Assembly: GCF_001642475.1 (NCBI RefSeq)
Contig: NW_019174028.1
Span: 53,272-117,271, forward strand
DNA length: 64,000 nucleotides
Direction of reading: 5' to 3'
DNA from: Fonsecaea monophora
Taxonomy: Eukaryota; Ascomycota; Eurotiomycetes; Chaetothyriales; Herpotrichiellaceae
The position numbers were made by a program, and so were the translations under genes. Under the pieces are notes generated by a model. The model had not been told where the DNA came from. It saw only the letters and a list, made by a program, of their open reading frames with translations, and made no database searches. Shown here piece by piece: positions 54,386 to 64,000 of this stretch (its first letter is position 1; each line of letters begins with the position of its first letter).

Positions 54386-56280
54386 TCACTCGCCATCCCG
54401 TCTGCGTTTGCGGCTCGCTCGATGGACTTCTGGCCGTAGCGGCGCGCCGCTGTGTCGCAGCGGGCCTTGGCCGGTGGCCATGCGCTCCATCTTGAAGCGG
54501 TAAATCTGGCGCTCGATTCTGACCAGTTCCGGGGCTGTGACGATGTAGAGGCCATCGTAGCGAAAGCCCGAGACGGGCCGGTGCGGGACGATCTCTGCCA
54601 GTCTCCACGACCGGAACACCCGGACGGGCCGACCGGTCCAGTACGACTCGAAGAGGGACAGGGTCGCGTTGGTGGGACCTTCGCCCCTTGAGTTTCTTGT
54701 GATTCGCTCCACGCGATGGGTGACGGCGTCCTTGAGGTTGGTGGGCTCCGTGTCGCCGGCCTTCAGACGCAGGGCTGTGCCGTAGTAGTAGATCGTGTCG
54801 CCCTGGTCGACGTCGGCGTAGTATTCCTCTCGACCTTGGTCGTGATACCCCATCACGACACTCCGTGCCCCTTGCGTCTTCGAGCCTGAGATCCCCGCGA
54901 TGATCGGTGCGTGAGCCCCGTCCCGCATCATCTCGGCGCGGTAACACCAGGTCTGACCGTTGACCAGGAGGCCGTGGCCGAAATAGTCCGCGTCGCGCTT
55001 GAACTTCCAGTCAGGATCCGGAAATAGCATGCGGTTGGGTCCGCGTTCCACGAGCCCGCGACGAGCGAGGACCCCGAGATCGCCAAGGTCCCACTTCCGA
55101 TACAAGATTGTCAGGTCTTCGACGATATGTTCTGGGACTGCCTTTTCTCTCCGCATCTCCTTGTTATCATCCGATAGAAACCTCTTCAAGTGCTCACGCA
55201 CGCGAGACTCGTTGAGAATCTCTTCTGTCATTGAATGATTCTGCATCATCCTGATCCAGTCTTGGATCTTGGCAAAGGTATGCCGAATCGCCATTGTCAT
55301 GCGTCCCCGTACGGGGATCTGATCGAGTAGCCTGACGATCGGTGTGGTCTCCTGTAGGGTGATGAAGGGCTCCTCTTCGGCGGGACGGTCCGGCGGCAGT
55401 CTGATATCGAGCCTCTTGTCAATATACGCGGCCCACAAACCCACCTCTCAATGTCAACTTACATTTCAGCGCATTTTCGCATCTGGAGCCACTGCCACTT
55501 GGTCCACTCGAGTACTAGCGTCCGACAATCGATTTTGTGATCCCCCTTGTTTGGACAGGCGAGACCTATCGGACAAATGCAACCTCGGTGACTGTTGTTT
55601 CCTCCACTTGGGTCTGGCGGGCTTGGGCCTGGGGGACGTGAGCTGCACTCCGCGGGATTGTCTGACACTTCACCGGACGCCGATTGTGCACGTTCGTTAG
55701 GTGGCGAGATCGGTGGTGAGCTTTCGTCAGTGTCTTGTGGTACTTCACTCGGCTGTTCTTCGGATTCCTCTTGATTGACGCGAACAGGTTCGGGCCATCT
55801 CCTCTGTGATAACCTACTGTTCAATCGCAGTCGGTCTCTAGCATAGAACAGGTGACGGTCCGTGTATTCAATATTTTCATGGCCGCCTTTGCCGCTGAGG
55901 GCGTCTTGCCGTGTGACTTCGTCGCGGAGCTCCCGCTTTCTGCGTGCAAAGCTCTCAGCGAGGAATTGCATCGAATTGTGATACTCCGGCACGAACCTTT
56001 CAATTTCTGCGCGTGTAGGGATTTTGTCCCTCCCTTTCGCCCGGGGATTGCCCGAGCCCTCCTCTTGGGACGGCTGGTACCTTCTTCCTCGCTGCGCCAA
56101 CGCTGGTTGGCTTCCCTCATAGGTGGGGTCATGTCGTCGAGGACGCTCTTCAGGATCTCTTTGATTGACGAAACGGCTCGGTGAGCGCGGTCTATTAGGA
56201 ACTAGGCCAACGCCAGGCATCTCCGTCATTCGATCAGGGCCGCGATCATAACGGTTAGGACGCCGCGGCCGAAGATCCAT
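54386..56280 (-). CDS. SRA/YDG-domain protein
   Basis: It carries an SRA (SET- and RING-associated, YDG) domain, which in other eukaryotes binds methylated or hemimethylated CpG. The model is complement(join(54386..55400, 55463..56280)), 610 residues, with a 62-nt intron (GTAAGT/CAG); an acceptor at 55413-55414 would also keep frame and add four residues. The N-terminal half is charged and disordered, with a Cys cluster (GCICPIGLACPNKG...DCRTL, about 238-262). A helical middle (about 280-400) follows. The SRA domain spans about 405-575: YFGHGLLVNGQ, DGAHAPIIAGISGSKTQGARSVV, DVDQGDTIYYYG, RPVRVFRSWRL, and FRYDGLYIV, which carries the YDG triad. No SET or RING domain is present, unlike KRYPTONITE or UHRF1. 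The role is unknown; DNA or chromatin binding is inferred. The start is the ATG at 56280. Confidence 0.82.
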
Positions 56281-57159
56281 ATTGGAGAGTGATTAGGTGA
56301 AACAGACCAGATATTTCCGAGTTGAGCTAATTGGGAGCTCGGGTGAGCAGCAAGAAGCTGATAATATACTGGTCAATAGGTTGCCAAGTACAACTTATAG
56401 TGTGAGATGAAGTGAATGGATTTTGGTCAAAGCACGCATTAGCGAACCGGGTTCGATGACAGCGCATAGGACTATATGGTTATTTCGTTCCAGATGCAAG
56501 AGTAGAAGAGGAACATAACCAGCTGGGCAGTAAAGGAGAGAGAGAAGAAGGTGGGGCTTGAGAGAGAATGAGTCGAGTTGAAAAGTGTCGCTTAAGTAAG
56601 TGACGGGTGAGGTCTTGCGCTTTTGTGGAAGAAGAAGGGGAAGAAGTAAATGCTTCAAGCACATGATAAATATAGTGAAGAGGGGATAGTGAATGAGAGA
56701 CAGAGAGACAGTTGACATGTGAGGGGCACGAGAGGTGAAGAAGAAGAGATAAGGCGAAGATGAGATGAAATGTATATCTCAGACTTGATATCAGTATACC
56801 CAGCCAGGGGATCTAGGTAGACCAGGAGGCGCGGGCGAGCAAAACCAGAGACTAAAGAAAGGTGACCCACGAATAGTCTGCCGTCCAAGATGAAAACTTG
56901 GGAGAGTCGTCGTCTGTGCCAGTGTTGCTGTTCGTGATATTCTCGCCGAACCCATTGAGTCCAAGGACCCAAAGGGACGTCCTTGCGTTCATGATCTTCG
57001 ATACCAAGTACAGATCTCTCGATATCGCCTCCGCGCAAGGCTGAATGTTCTGTCTAGAGCAGTTCTGTGTTCGGTTTAGTGCCTTGGCGCTTGTCGAGCT
57101 TCCTCAAACGTCAACATTCGTTTTCTGTGTCAAGACTGAATGCCAGAGCACTCGTATCA
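56281..57159. promoter_or_regulatory. divergent promoter region, SRA gene / Bem46-like gene
   Basis: An 879-bp gap between divergent start codons. From about 56520 to 56760 the plus strand is strongly purine-rich (GA-rich), so the SRA gene has a CT-rich leader or promoter on its own strand. No other gene seen. Confidence 0.45.
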
Positions 57160-58312
57160 ATGAGATGTGCTCAAGTATGGCGGCGTTCGTTCCTCCCTGT
57201 CAAGACTCTTCCAGTTCGACATGCGGCTTCTCGACCGCGGCCGCGACTCCCACTCACCCATCCACTCTCACCATTAGTCCCTAGTCGTCAGTTTGGCGTG
57301 GAGTCAGTTCCAGCTTTCCTCCTGCCGCCTGTCGTCTTTGGAGGACTGTTGGTGACACTATGGACGTATAAGTGCTTCATGATGATTGTTTTCCAGAACA
57401 AGATCATCTATATGCCTTCGGTCCCGCCATTCTCCCGATCGGAGAAAGTTAGCGATTATGCATCGCAATGCAAGCCTGTGCTATGGGTAGAACATGACCT
57501 CAAGGCCGCGGATGGGACGGCGATCAAGGTTTTAGAGGGATCGGTTGAAGCTTCTGCTGAGCCTGAGGTGAAGGACCATGTTGTTGTTCTGTATTTTCAA
57601 GGGTAAGTTGCAGTGGTACATTCACTGCGCTTCCGCACCACTGAAATCGATCAGAAACGCATCGTCGTTGCCGCCTCGACTTCCCTACCTTTCAAACGTC
57701 TTGAAAAGCTTGTCACAGAATCAATCTAGTAAAAAGTACACCATGGTGGCTTTGTCTTATCGCGGTTTCTGGAAGTCAAAGGGGAGCCCATCCCAAAGTG
57801 GGATTGAGCTGGATGCCGAAGCGGCCTTGGAATGGATACGAAGTCGGTATCGTTGCGAAGGCACCAAGTTCGTGGTATGGGGCCAGTCTATTGGTGCTGG
57901 TGTCGCAACTGTGAGCCTGGCGAATCTGCTGAGACACGATAACTCAAGCCTTCATGGATTCTCTGGACTCCTCCTCGAAACGCCTTTCGTGGATTTGAGA
58001 GAAGTCCTCATCGCTCTCTATCCACAGAAATTTCTCCCTTACCGATATCTATCCCCATTCTTGCGGTCGACGTGGGATAGCAAGACTGCTCTCCATCTGA
58101 TTGGGAGGGCCAGACCAGATCTGAGAGTATTGATGTTGGAGGCGGGCAACGACGAGATTGTACCACCAGGACAAGCAGCCACCTTGGAGCAGATCTGTAA
58201 AGAAGAAAAACTGGAAGTGGATCGGAAAACTGTGGCTGGAGCATTGCATACCGAGGTAATGGTTAAGGGTCAAGGTCGCAACCACATAGTGAGGTTTCTT
58301 CGCTCCATTTAA
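57160..58312 (+). CDS. alpha/beta hydrolase, Bem46/ABHD13-like
   Basis: A membrane-anchored serine-hydrolase-fold protein of the Bem46 family; the substrate is unknown. The model is join(57160..57602, 57655..58312), 366 residues, with a 52-nt intron (GTAAGT/CAG) that splits the glycine of YFQGNASSLPPRLPYL, the typical oxyanion segment. The nucleophile serine sits in GQSIGAG (about 222-228). The acid is probably the Asp in GNDEIVPPG (about 312) and the His may be in GRNHIVRFL (about 357). An N-terminal hydrophobic segment (FLLPPVVFGGLLVTLWTY, about 55-72) is a likely membrane anchor, preceded by an Arg-rich, acid-free stretch. The frame is open upstream without an ATG, so a missing 5' exon is possible. 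Its stop overlaps the stop of the convergent gene. Confidence 0.88.
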
Positions 58313-59202
58313 ACGGGCAATAGATCTGTAGCACCCGAGGGTGTGTTCGGCAAGTGTCGAAAAATGCAAAACACTTGGTATAACCGCGGCTCATTCGTCG
58401 CAATGCTTCCTTTTCTGGAGGGAGGAATCGAGCTTCGGAGTGAATCAAACCAAGGCGAAATCTGATGGACCATATCTCGTCTTTCGGCGTCGTCGCTCTT
58501 GCGTACATCCCATCGGGGATCCAAAAGTGCATCATGCTGGCCACCTTCTTCAAGGACGTAAACTTGGACGTCAGGCAGATCCCGTCCGTTCAAGGCTTTC
58601 TTCAGTTCGAGATAGCGCGTCGATTCCCAGGACGATCGACTGTGAGTACTGTACACGTAAACCCTCCGTACCAAAGAGAGATTCGTGGCAGCAGTGTAGA
58701 GATTGAAGGCGGCCTTGAGGTCTACTCGTGCGCCTCGTAATCTCGTCATGAGACGCCAAGACAAGTGAACTGTCTGCACCGCCGTGTTGTCGACCAGCCA
58801 GCGGAGGAGTGCCTCATATGCTTCGGCCGAGAGGACCTGACGTTGGCGGCCGTAGATTCGTGATTCAGTGATGCGCTGCAGATGCCGTCGTGGGCATGAG
58901 GAAAACTCGAGGTCTAAGCCCAAGGCTAGGTTGATCTTTGGAGCAGTGCTAGCCAAACAATTGGCCAGGAAGGAAGATAGACTTGGGGGTGTGATGTTGA
59001 GCACGGCGCGAGAATAAAAGATTGGCGCAGATTCGGCCGAGATGGTCTTGTTGACGAAGAACAGGGCTGGGATGCCAGCCGGTTTCTCAGCGTCGGACCA
59101 GTCTGGGTCGCAGAAAGCCTGCAGTTTGAGTTGTTGTCTTGGGAGACTGAAGCGGTAGATATTCTCTCGAACTTCGACGGGGAGGCTGAGAAAGGTAGTC
59201 AT
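58309..59202 (-). CDS. F-box-like / 2EXR-type fungal protein
   Basis: Single-exon, 297 residues, starting at ATG 59202. The N-terminus TFLSLPVEVRENIYRFSLP is the F-box-like helix typical of a large family of fungal proteins (2EXR type), followed by LFFVNKTISAESAPIFYSRAVL. The middle has helical segments and an Arg-rich stretch (LSWRLMTRLRGARVDL). True F-box proteins link SCF ubiquitin ligases to substrates; whether this family does so is unproven. The last codons overlap the last codons of the plus-strand hydrolase gene: TTTAA supplies a stop on both strands. Confidence 0.75.
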   Translation of the reverse strand: MTTFLSLPVEVRENIYRFSLPRQQLKLQAFCDPDWSDAEKPAGIPALFFVNKTISAESAPIFYSRAVLNITPPSLSSFLANCLASTAPKINLALGLDLEFSSCPRRHLQRITESRIYGRQRQVLSAEAYEALLRWLVDNTAVQTVHLSWRLMTRLRGARVDLKAAFNLYTAATNLSLVRRVYVYSTHSRSSWESTRYLELKKALNGRDLPDVQVYVLEEGGQHDALLDPRWDVRKSDDAERRDMVHQISPWFDSLRSSIPPSRKGSIATNEPRLYQVFCIFRHLPNTPSGATDLLPV

Positions 59203-60939
59203 GTTGTAGATGGCCGATTGCTATGAGTTGGGAACAGCAATGTGAGGAGTGAGATGTTTGATGTCTCGACCGCTTCGTACCTTGATACGATGGTAGATGC
59301 TAGCGTGTGCTACTCGCCCCTGTTGATTGGCCAAACCGAAGTACTAACTGCCTAACCCTCGGCTCACCTGCCGCCCTTAAAGCAAAATCTAAGTACACTA
59401 TGGTCCGTAGGTGCGCCCTCTCATCGAAGTACACGGCAGTGAGAGCCTTATATACCGACCTGCCTTCGCTCAAGCAATCTTGGCCCCTACTGAGACTGTA
59501 TGCCCTTCGAAGAGCTGGCGCTGACAAGATCGTGAATCATGGGGCATGGGACCTTTGTATGTTAGTCGATAGCAGATGATATTCGTTCCGGGGGTTCAGT
59601 GAGCATTAAAATGTTTCAGTGTTTTGTGGGAGCAGGTGTCCCATGATAGGAGGTGGATGTCCTATTTTCTCCTCGAATCTGCCAACCCTTAGTTGTGCCA
59701 CTGACATAAATGACCAGCATTAGCGTCGTGCAGCCTCAGCAGGAATGTATCTGGCAGAGACGTGATGAGAAAACGTAATCTCAGATGCTGCTTTCACTCA
59801 TCATATAAGTCTTGTCGTCAAGAGAGTAGTTGGCAAGAACGGACATGTAATCGACAAGCCTGGTGGCCTTATATCGGCCAGAAAGCAACCCACACAAATC
59901 CGCAGGTGTTAAGAGATCAGGCCGATCAAAGAAATCGACACCCGTTCCGGTGATCGGATCAGCCAGACAAGTGGCTCAAGCATGTGTCATTGTTCGCAAA
60001 CCAAGGAAACGGGAGCCTGCGTCCCTTGGGCATCAAAGCCTACCAGGCCCCAGTGTTTGTAAGAGTGCGCACGCCATAAGGCCGCATCAATGGCGAGTCA
60101 AGTGTTACAGGGTCATAGGACGTCAGTAGATCTGGAGACGCTCGGCCTAAGCCTCACACCCAAGCACCCGCAAGACTGCAAAGGGGATAGAATCAGGCAC
60201 CAATTGGAGGGATACCTGTGAGCCAGGCAGAATGACGAGAATTTGGTCCAATGCGAAGGGCCGAACCTCAAGGGATAAAGACAAACGACAAACTCCACCA
60301 GTCAGATGGACCGTCGGGGGCGAAGACCTGGATCTGCCACCTGCACGATGATGGGGGGAGGATTCTCCCTTGCGGGCTCTGCGGGCTCTGCGGGCTCTTT
60401 GTGGGCTGCTGTGGCTCTAGATGGCGGATAGGAAGCTTGACGGCTCGACGGGTTGTTGGAACAATCCGCTTGTCGACTAGTCATACCAAGGAAGCGGGAA
60501 GCTTTCAAGACTGCGACAATATCGCGGGGGTGACAATTGTGGCACAGTCAAGCGGTGAACACACCGGGAGCTTGCATGAATTCTCCCACAATCCTCTGTA
60601 TTGAATCACATCCACATCCTGACCATCTCTTTGGACTCTACTCAACCTGATAATTGACTTTGGCTGCCGCGCGCGAGGCACCAGTTCTCTCCTTCTTGTG
60701 CCAGAGTGACTCGACATCTGCCACTTGATCCATTGCGACCAGTCCTCACTCCTCCACCCAACCTCCGCTATCCCAGATAACCTCGTCCTCCTCGCTCCCG
60801 CTACGTCTCTTCCTCCCTCCAAACCGATCTCAGAAGTTGTGTAGGAGGGCGGCCTGATCATGAGAGCGACATCAACGGGCAACTCAAAGAAAAGGATCCT
60901 GTCTGCGGTTGTCCGCAGTATCGACGACGCTTCACAATA
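59203..60939. promoter_or_regulatory. divergent region, 1.7 kb, no gene seen
   Basis: It lies upstream of both the F-box-like gene (minus) and the next plus-strand gene. Short frames only; the 212-codon minus-strand frame at 60505-61143 is antisense to the next gene's leader and first exon and shows no family resemblance. A 9-bp tandem is listed separately. The last 300 bp before 60940 are C-rich and T-rich, as in a leader. Confidence 0.45.
60372..60398. repeat. GCGGGCTCT tandem, three copies
   Basis: Three perfect copies of a 9-bp unit, seen directly. Confidence 0.9.
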
Positions 60940-62620
60940 ATGGAGCCCAACCAATCCGCGGGTTCTGCTCCTGGCTTTTGGAGATACCTGATCAATCCCG
61001 ATAAAAGTGCAACCCTTCAGTTCGAGCAGCTGTGTTGGGGTATTGCCAAAGTCATAGTGAGTTCTACCGCATTGCTCCTCAAGGTCAACTCGCTTACTGG
61101 AGAAACAGGCTACTCTAGAGCCCGGACCTGACAATGAACTCACTCCATCACGTCTAGCGACATTCTACAGAACTGTAGGCGGCAACTATGACTCGCTCTT
61201 CCTCAAATCCTCTGACCACGCCCTCTCCTTCATGTACCAAACTCTCGGCTGCTTTCACTCGCTGCAGCCAACCCCAAGTCCCTTCGAGACACCCCGAATC
61301 CCGTGCCTGACACCAGCTGGATTTGCTCGCTGGCAAACGATCCAGTTGCTTCTCTGCCCAGAGGAAAATGTGTCGTTTATTCAAAAAGCGGTTCAGCTAT
61401 GGAATGTCCCGATGCACAATGGTGGAACCTATCCAAAATACATTCCCAAGGACGTTTTCCCAACTCGGCCGGATGAGGAGATGGAGAGATGGCACAAACT
61501 GGTGACTGGCAAATTGAACCAGCAGAACTACAATATGCGGCGCATAAAGAACTCTCCTTACCAGTCCCCACATCTCGAAGCCTATGACCGACGAGAAGGC
61601 TATTTCTCTGGCACGCAACCGGGGCGCCCAACGAGGCCGTCGCGCAGCAGCTCTCGCGACGATCAAGATCATATGACGGATATCCATCGCCGACGGAGTA
61701 GTGTTCCAGATTTCCCTTCCCCGTCGGGAGAAAGAGGATCGCCGTGGGATCCTCGAAATCAGTATGAGGCACGGAAGACTCGCAGCCATTCGGCTCAAAG
61801 ACCTTCTCCCAAACCTTCACCGCGCCAGCGGTCGCATACAACAACAGCTCCTCCCGGTCACCACAAAACCTCGTCGAACAGCCCGTCGAATCGGAGACAG
61901 ACGACTGCGCCACCAGAGCAACCTGGACGACGACCCTCGTCCGGATACAATACCGCACCGTACCGTTCGCCCGCACGCAGTCCCTCAACCGTCGACGAAG
62001 ATACCGGCAGCGAGGGAAGTTCGGAGGCTTCACAGGCCGGCCGGCACCATCGTAGATCCGACGAAGATCGAAAGAGCCGTCGCTCTTCTTTATGGGTACC
62101 CTCCTTTATGAGGTCGTCGCACAAACGGCGTCATTCGTCGGATGCAGGTTACCGTGCACCTGGCCCTGCATTCAAACCTTCGCAGCCTTTGCGACCCGAG
62201 TACTACCCACCTCGTGCAATCAAGTCCCCGCCTCAGCCCCCTCAACAACCCTATGGGGGAGGTCGCCCACCACAGTGGCGGGAGACCGTGTGGGATAACG
62301 ACACCACCAGCTCGACTCCTGCCACACCTATTCCAGAGAACGCGCAAGCACAGTTCGACCCACGAGCACCGTCAATACGTTACCCAGACCAGACAAATTT
62401 CGAACCTCTGACACGAGAAAGTAGCAGTGGAAGCGACCACAGACACCGCTCCTCGGATTGGGAGCGGAGCAATGGGCAGCGGCGACCGGCTCACCCAGTT
62501 CCAAGAATCGCGACCGTAACCGGTGTGCAGGGGAGGAAATACCCTACCACCGATCCGATGAGTCCAATTGAGCGACAGCGGAGTCAAAATGCCCGTGGGA
62601 ACTTTACTGCAATGGCTTGA
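60940..62620 (+). CDS. conserved fungal protein (DUF7514-like) with disordered basic tail
   Basis: The model is join(60940..61056, 61109..62620), 542 residues, with a 52-nt intron (GTGAGT/CAG). Splicing gives GIAKVIATLEPGPDNELTPSRLATFY. The ordered N-terminal part (about 1-170) has FWRYLINPDKSATLQFEQL, FYRTVGGNYDSLF, CLTPAGFARWQTIQLLLCPEE and MERWHKLVTGKLN. I recall this architecture as a family of unknown function in Pezizomycotina (DUF7514), but cannot verify it. Residues 175-542 are low-complexity, rich in Ser, Arg, Pro and His, with many potential phosphorylation sites (RRSS, SPSP). There is no signal peptide or membrane span. The start is the first ATG of exon 1 (MEPNQSAG). Confidence 0.78.
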
Positions 62621-63592
62621 GCTCTTGAGCGGACCACCAATCGCCCGCATATGAAGAGCAACAAGTCCCACGATATGACGAGTACGAATGCCTGCTGGGT
62701 ACACGATGATAAGATGTGCACGAATAATGACATGGAAGCACGGGATGGCACGCGAAGGATAGAGCCTGCCGTAGGCGAGGCATTTTCGGTTTGATATTGT
62801 TTGGCGAGTACAAGAGCAGACACACGTCTCTTTTTCAGCTTGGTTTACGCCTGCGAGGGCGGCGGTTGCGCCCCAGCAAATGAGCGCGATGGGTGGTATT
62901 GCAGTTTACGCACTGTTGCTGTTGTGGGGGATCTTTTCTTTGGAACATGTCCAGTCTTGGTGATTATTACAGGATGGTACAGGATGGTTAGTAGCTTCGC
63001 AGCTCGACATGGTTACTAAAGCTTTTCTCCTTCCAAATAAATGACTTGGTTCGAAGCCTCTCCTGAAAATGCAACTTTCATTTCCAGACACAAACACAAC
63101 CCGGAACTTCTTGATCTCGTACTCCGGTCCCTGGATTCAGAAAGTAAATAAATACCCAGGAAGGAGGGCGCCGCTTTCGTTAGCGATCAGTTTCGTATGC
63201 TATACCATATAATCAAGTCATTCACGCTGAGAGTCTCGATCGCAATGCGCCCGTTATTTCATGTCGAAATGGGGGATGGAGGGATGGAGCAAACGATACG
63301 AAAGAGTGCCCTGCATGGCTCCATACTGCTCGTTCGTGGGATGGAAGAATATCAATTCAAAGACTACTTCTGCTTCAGCTTCATTCATTGATTCATTCCA
63401 TTTTGGTAATTTTTTTCATACGGGCGCGCTGTTTTTCATATCCTCCTGCCCATGTCATGTCTGGTGGTCCTTTATTCTCCTTTCTCCGTCCCACCCCTAT
63501 ATCTCTCTGTCCGTGTTAAGATTTTCGTTGTCCCTGCTCCGCTCTCACACACTTTATTCACCTCGCTGGGAGGGGAAAAAAAAGGGCGGTGA
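62621..63592. other. convergent intergenic tract, 1 kb
   Basis: It lies between the 3' ends of the DUF7514-like gene and the urease gene. It is T-rich and C-rich near 63400-63560, which on the minus strand is a purine-rich urease 3' region. No other gene seen. Confidence 0.55.
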
Positions 63593-63913
63593 TCAATAAA
63601 CAAAGTACGTCTGGCCCAGAGGAACCATCTCAGCCGGCGCGGCGGTACAATGAACCCCGTCGGCCTCGACCCTGTAGGACTCCGCGTCGACCTTCATGCG
63701 GGGCATGGCGTCGTTGAACTTCATGTCCTTCTTCCCCACGGTGCGGCAGTTCTTGACCGGCTCGACGCGCTTGGAGAGGTTGTACGACGCCACGACCCCG
63801 GAGGTCACGGAGTGCTGCGACACGAACGTGATGCTCCGCGAGGGGACGTGCGCCGCGAACATGGGCCGCATGATCACGGGCTGCACCGTCGGGATGGAGG
63901 CGTTGGGGTCGCC
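63593..63913 (-). CDS. urease, last exon only (gene continues past the window)
   Basis: The C-terminal 106 residues of a nickel-dependent urease (urea to ammonia and carbamate, cytosolic). The exon begins at 63913 after a TACAG acceptor and reads GDPNASIPTVQPVIMRP, then SITFVSQHSV, LSKRVEPVKNCRTVGKKDMKFNDAMPRMKVD and a C-terminal LGQTYFVY; these match the end of the alpha-subunit region of single-chain fungal ureases. The active-site histidines and carbamylated lysine lie upstream, outside the window. The preceding intron (from 63914) has a TACTAAAC branch-like sequence near 63930 but no donor before the window ends. The C-terminal Tyr in place of the usual Phe is a minor variation. Confidence 0.9.
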   Translation of the reverse strand, partial: GDPNASIPTVQPVIMRPMFAAHVPSRSITFVSQHSVTSGVVASYNLSKRVEPVKNCRTVGKKDMKFNDAMPRMKVDAESYRVEADGVHCTAAPAEMVPLGQTYFVY

Positions 63914-63987
63914 CTGTATGCGTGTCGGGTTTAGTACCTCGTTCTTATATAGAGTGTAGAGTGTCGAGGAGAGGGAGGGAACAAGCC

Positions 63988-64000
63988 GGGGGGGGGGGGG
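63988..64000. repeat. G13 homopolymer at the window edge
   Basis: Thirteen G residues end the window, within the urease intron. It may be a true poly-C in the intron or an artefact near a sequence end. Confidence 0.6.

Noticed and set aside
60505..61143. 212-codon minus-strand frame
   Set aside because: It lies antisense to the leader, exon 1 and intron of the DUF7514-like gene and resembles no protein family.
63052..63064. tRNA B-box-like sequence GGTTCGAAGCC
   Set aside because: No matching A box upstream, and the flanks do not pair as acceptor or T stems.

Overview
The window is nuclear DNA of a filamentous ascomycete (Pezizomycotina). I infer this from protein-coding genes broken by short GT-AG introns (mostly 50-110 nt, several with CTAAC-type branch sites), from fungal-specific families (STB6-type Sin3-binding protein, LaeA-like methyltransferase, ABCC transporter, NACHT-type NLR relic) and from eukaryotic housekeeping proteins. 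A eurotiomycete such as a member of Chaetothyriales is my guess, but only a guess. No tRNA, rRNA, CRISPR array or intact transposon was found.

Layout. 0-2.2 kb: a small unrecognised protein and a non-coding tract. 2.2-8.1 kb: condensin HEAT subunit Cnd1 (minus) and Cdc7-type replication kinase (plus), head to head over about 300 bp. 8.8-10.2 kb: a HAD hydrolase with a probable mitochondrial leader. 12.3-17.3 kb: a 1656-residue Ser-rich scaffold-like protein with two upstream ORFs. 18.1-19.1 kb: a decayed NACHT receptor-like pseudogene. 19.5-25.1 kb: a PLP-dependent ammonia-lyase-like enzyme, an RBR ubiquitin ligase and 3-isopropylmalate dehydrogenase (LEU2 type) with a CCG-N4-CGG palindrome in its promoter. 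25.7-30.2 kb: a full ABCC transporter. 30.9-33.4 kb: a secreted GH16-like gene interrupted by one in-frame TAG, then a five-exon WD40 protein. 35.7-36.7 kb: a LaeA-like methyltransferase. 38-40.9 kb: ribosomal protein eL20 and a CSN12-like PCI protein, divergent. 42.7-43.8 kb: a BTB protein. 45.2-49.6 kb: Rmd5/Gid2 and an STB6-like protein, divergent. 50-52.9 kb: Tim10 and mitochondrial lysyl-tRNA synthetase, divergent. 54.4-56.3 kb: an SRA/YDG-domain protein. 57.2-59.2 kb: a Bem46-type hydrolase and an F-box-like protein whose stop codons overlap tail to tail. 60.9-62.6 kb: a conserved fungal protein with a disordered tail. 63.6-64 kb: the last exon of urease, running off the window.

Most of this is ordinary conserved chromosome: cell cycle (Cnd1, Cdc7), translation (eL20, mitochondrial LysRS), mitochondrial import (Tim10), protein turnover (Rmd5, RBR), leucine synthesis and nitrogen metabolism (urease). 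Head-to-head pairs with short shared promoters recur. The accessory content is the NLR relic, the broken GH16 gene, the ABCC transporter, the methyltransferase and the SRA protein. Splice models were built by hand. Every multi-exon model given as coding stays in frame from start to stop, but none is backed by transcript data. I did not find a clearly novel multigene system; the strongest leads are the NLR relic, the GH16 nonsense codon, the SRA protein and the LEU2 promoter palindrome.
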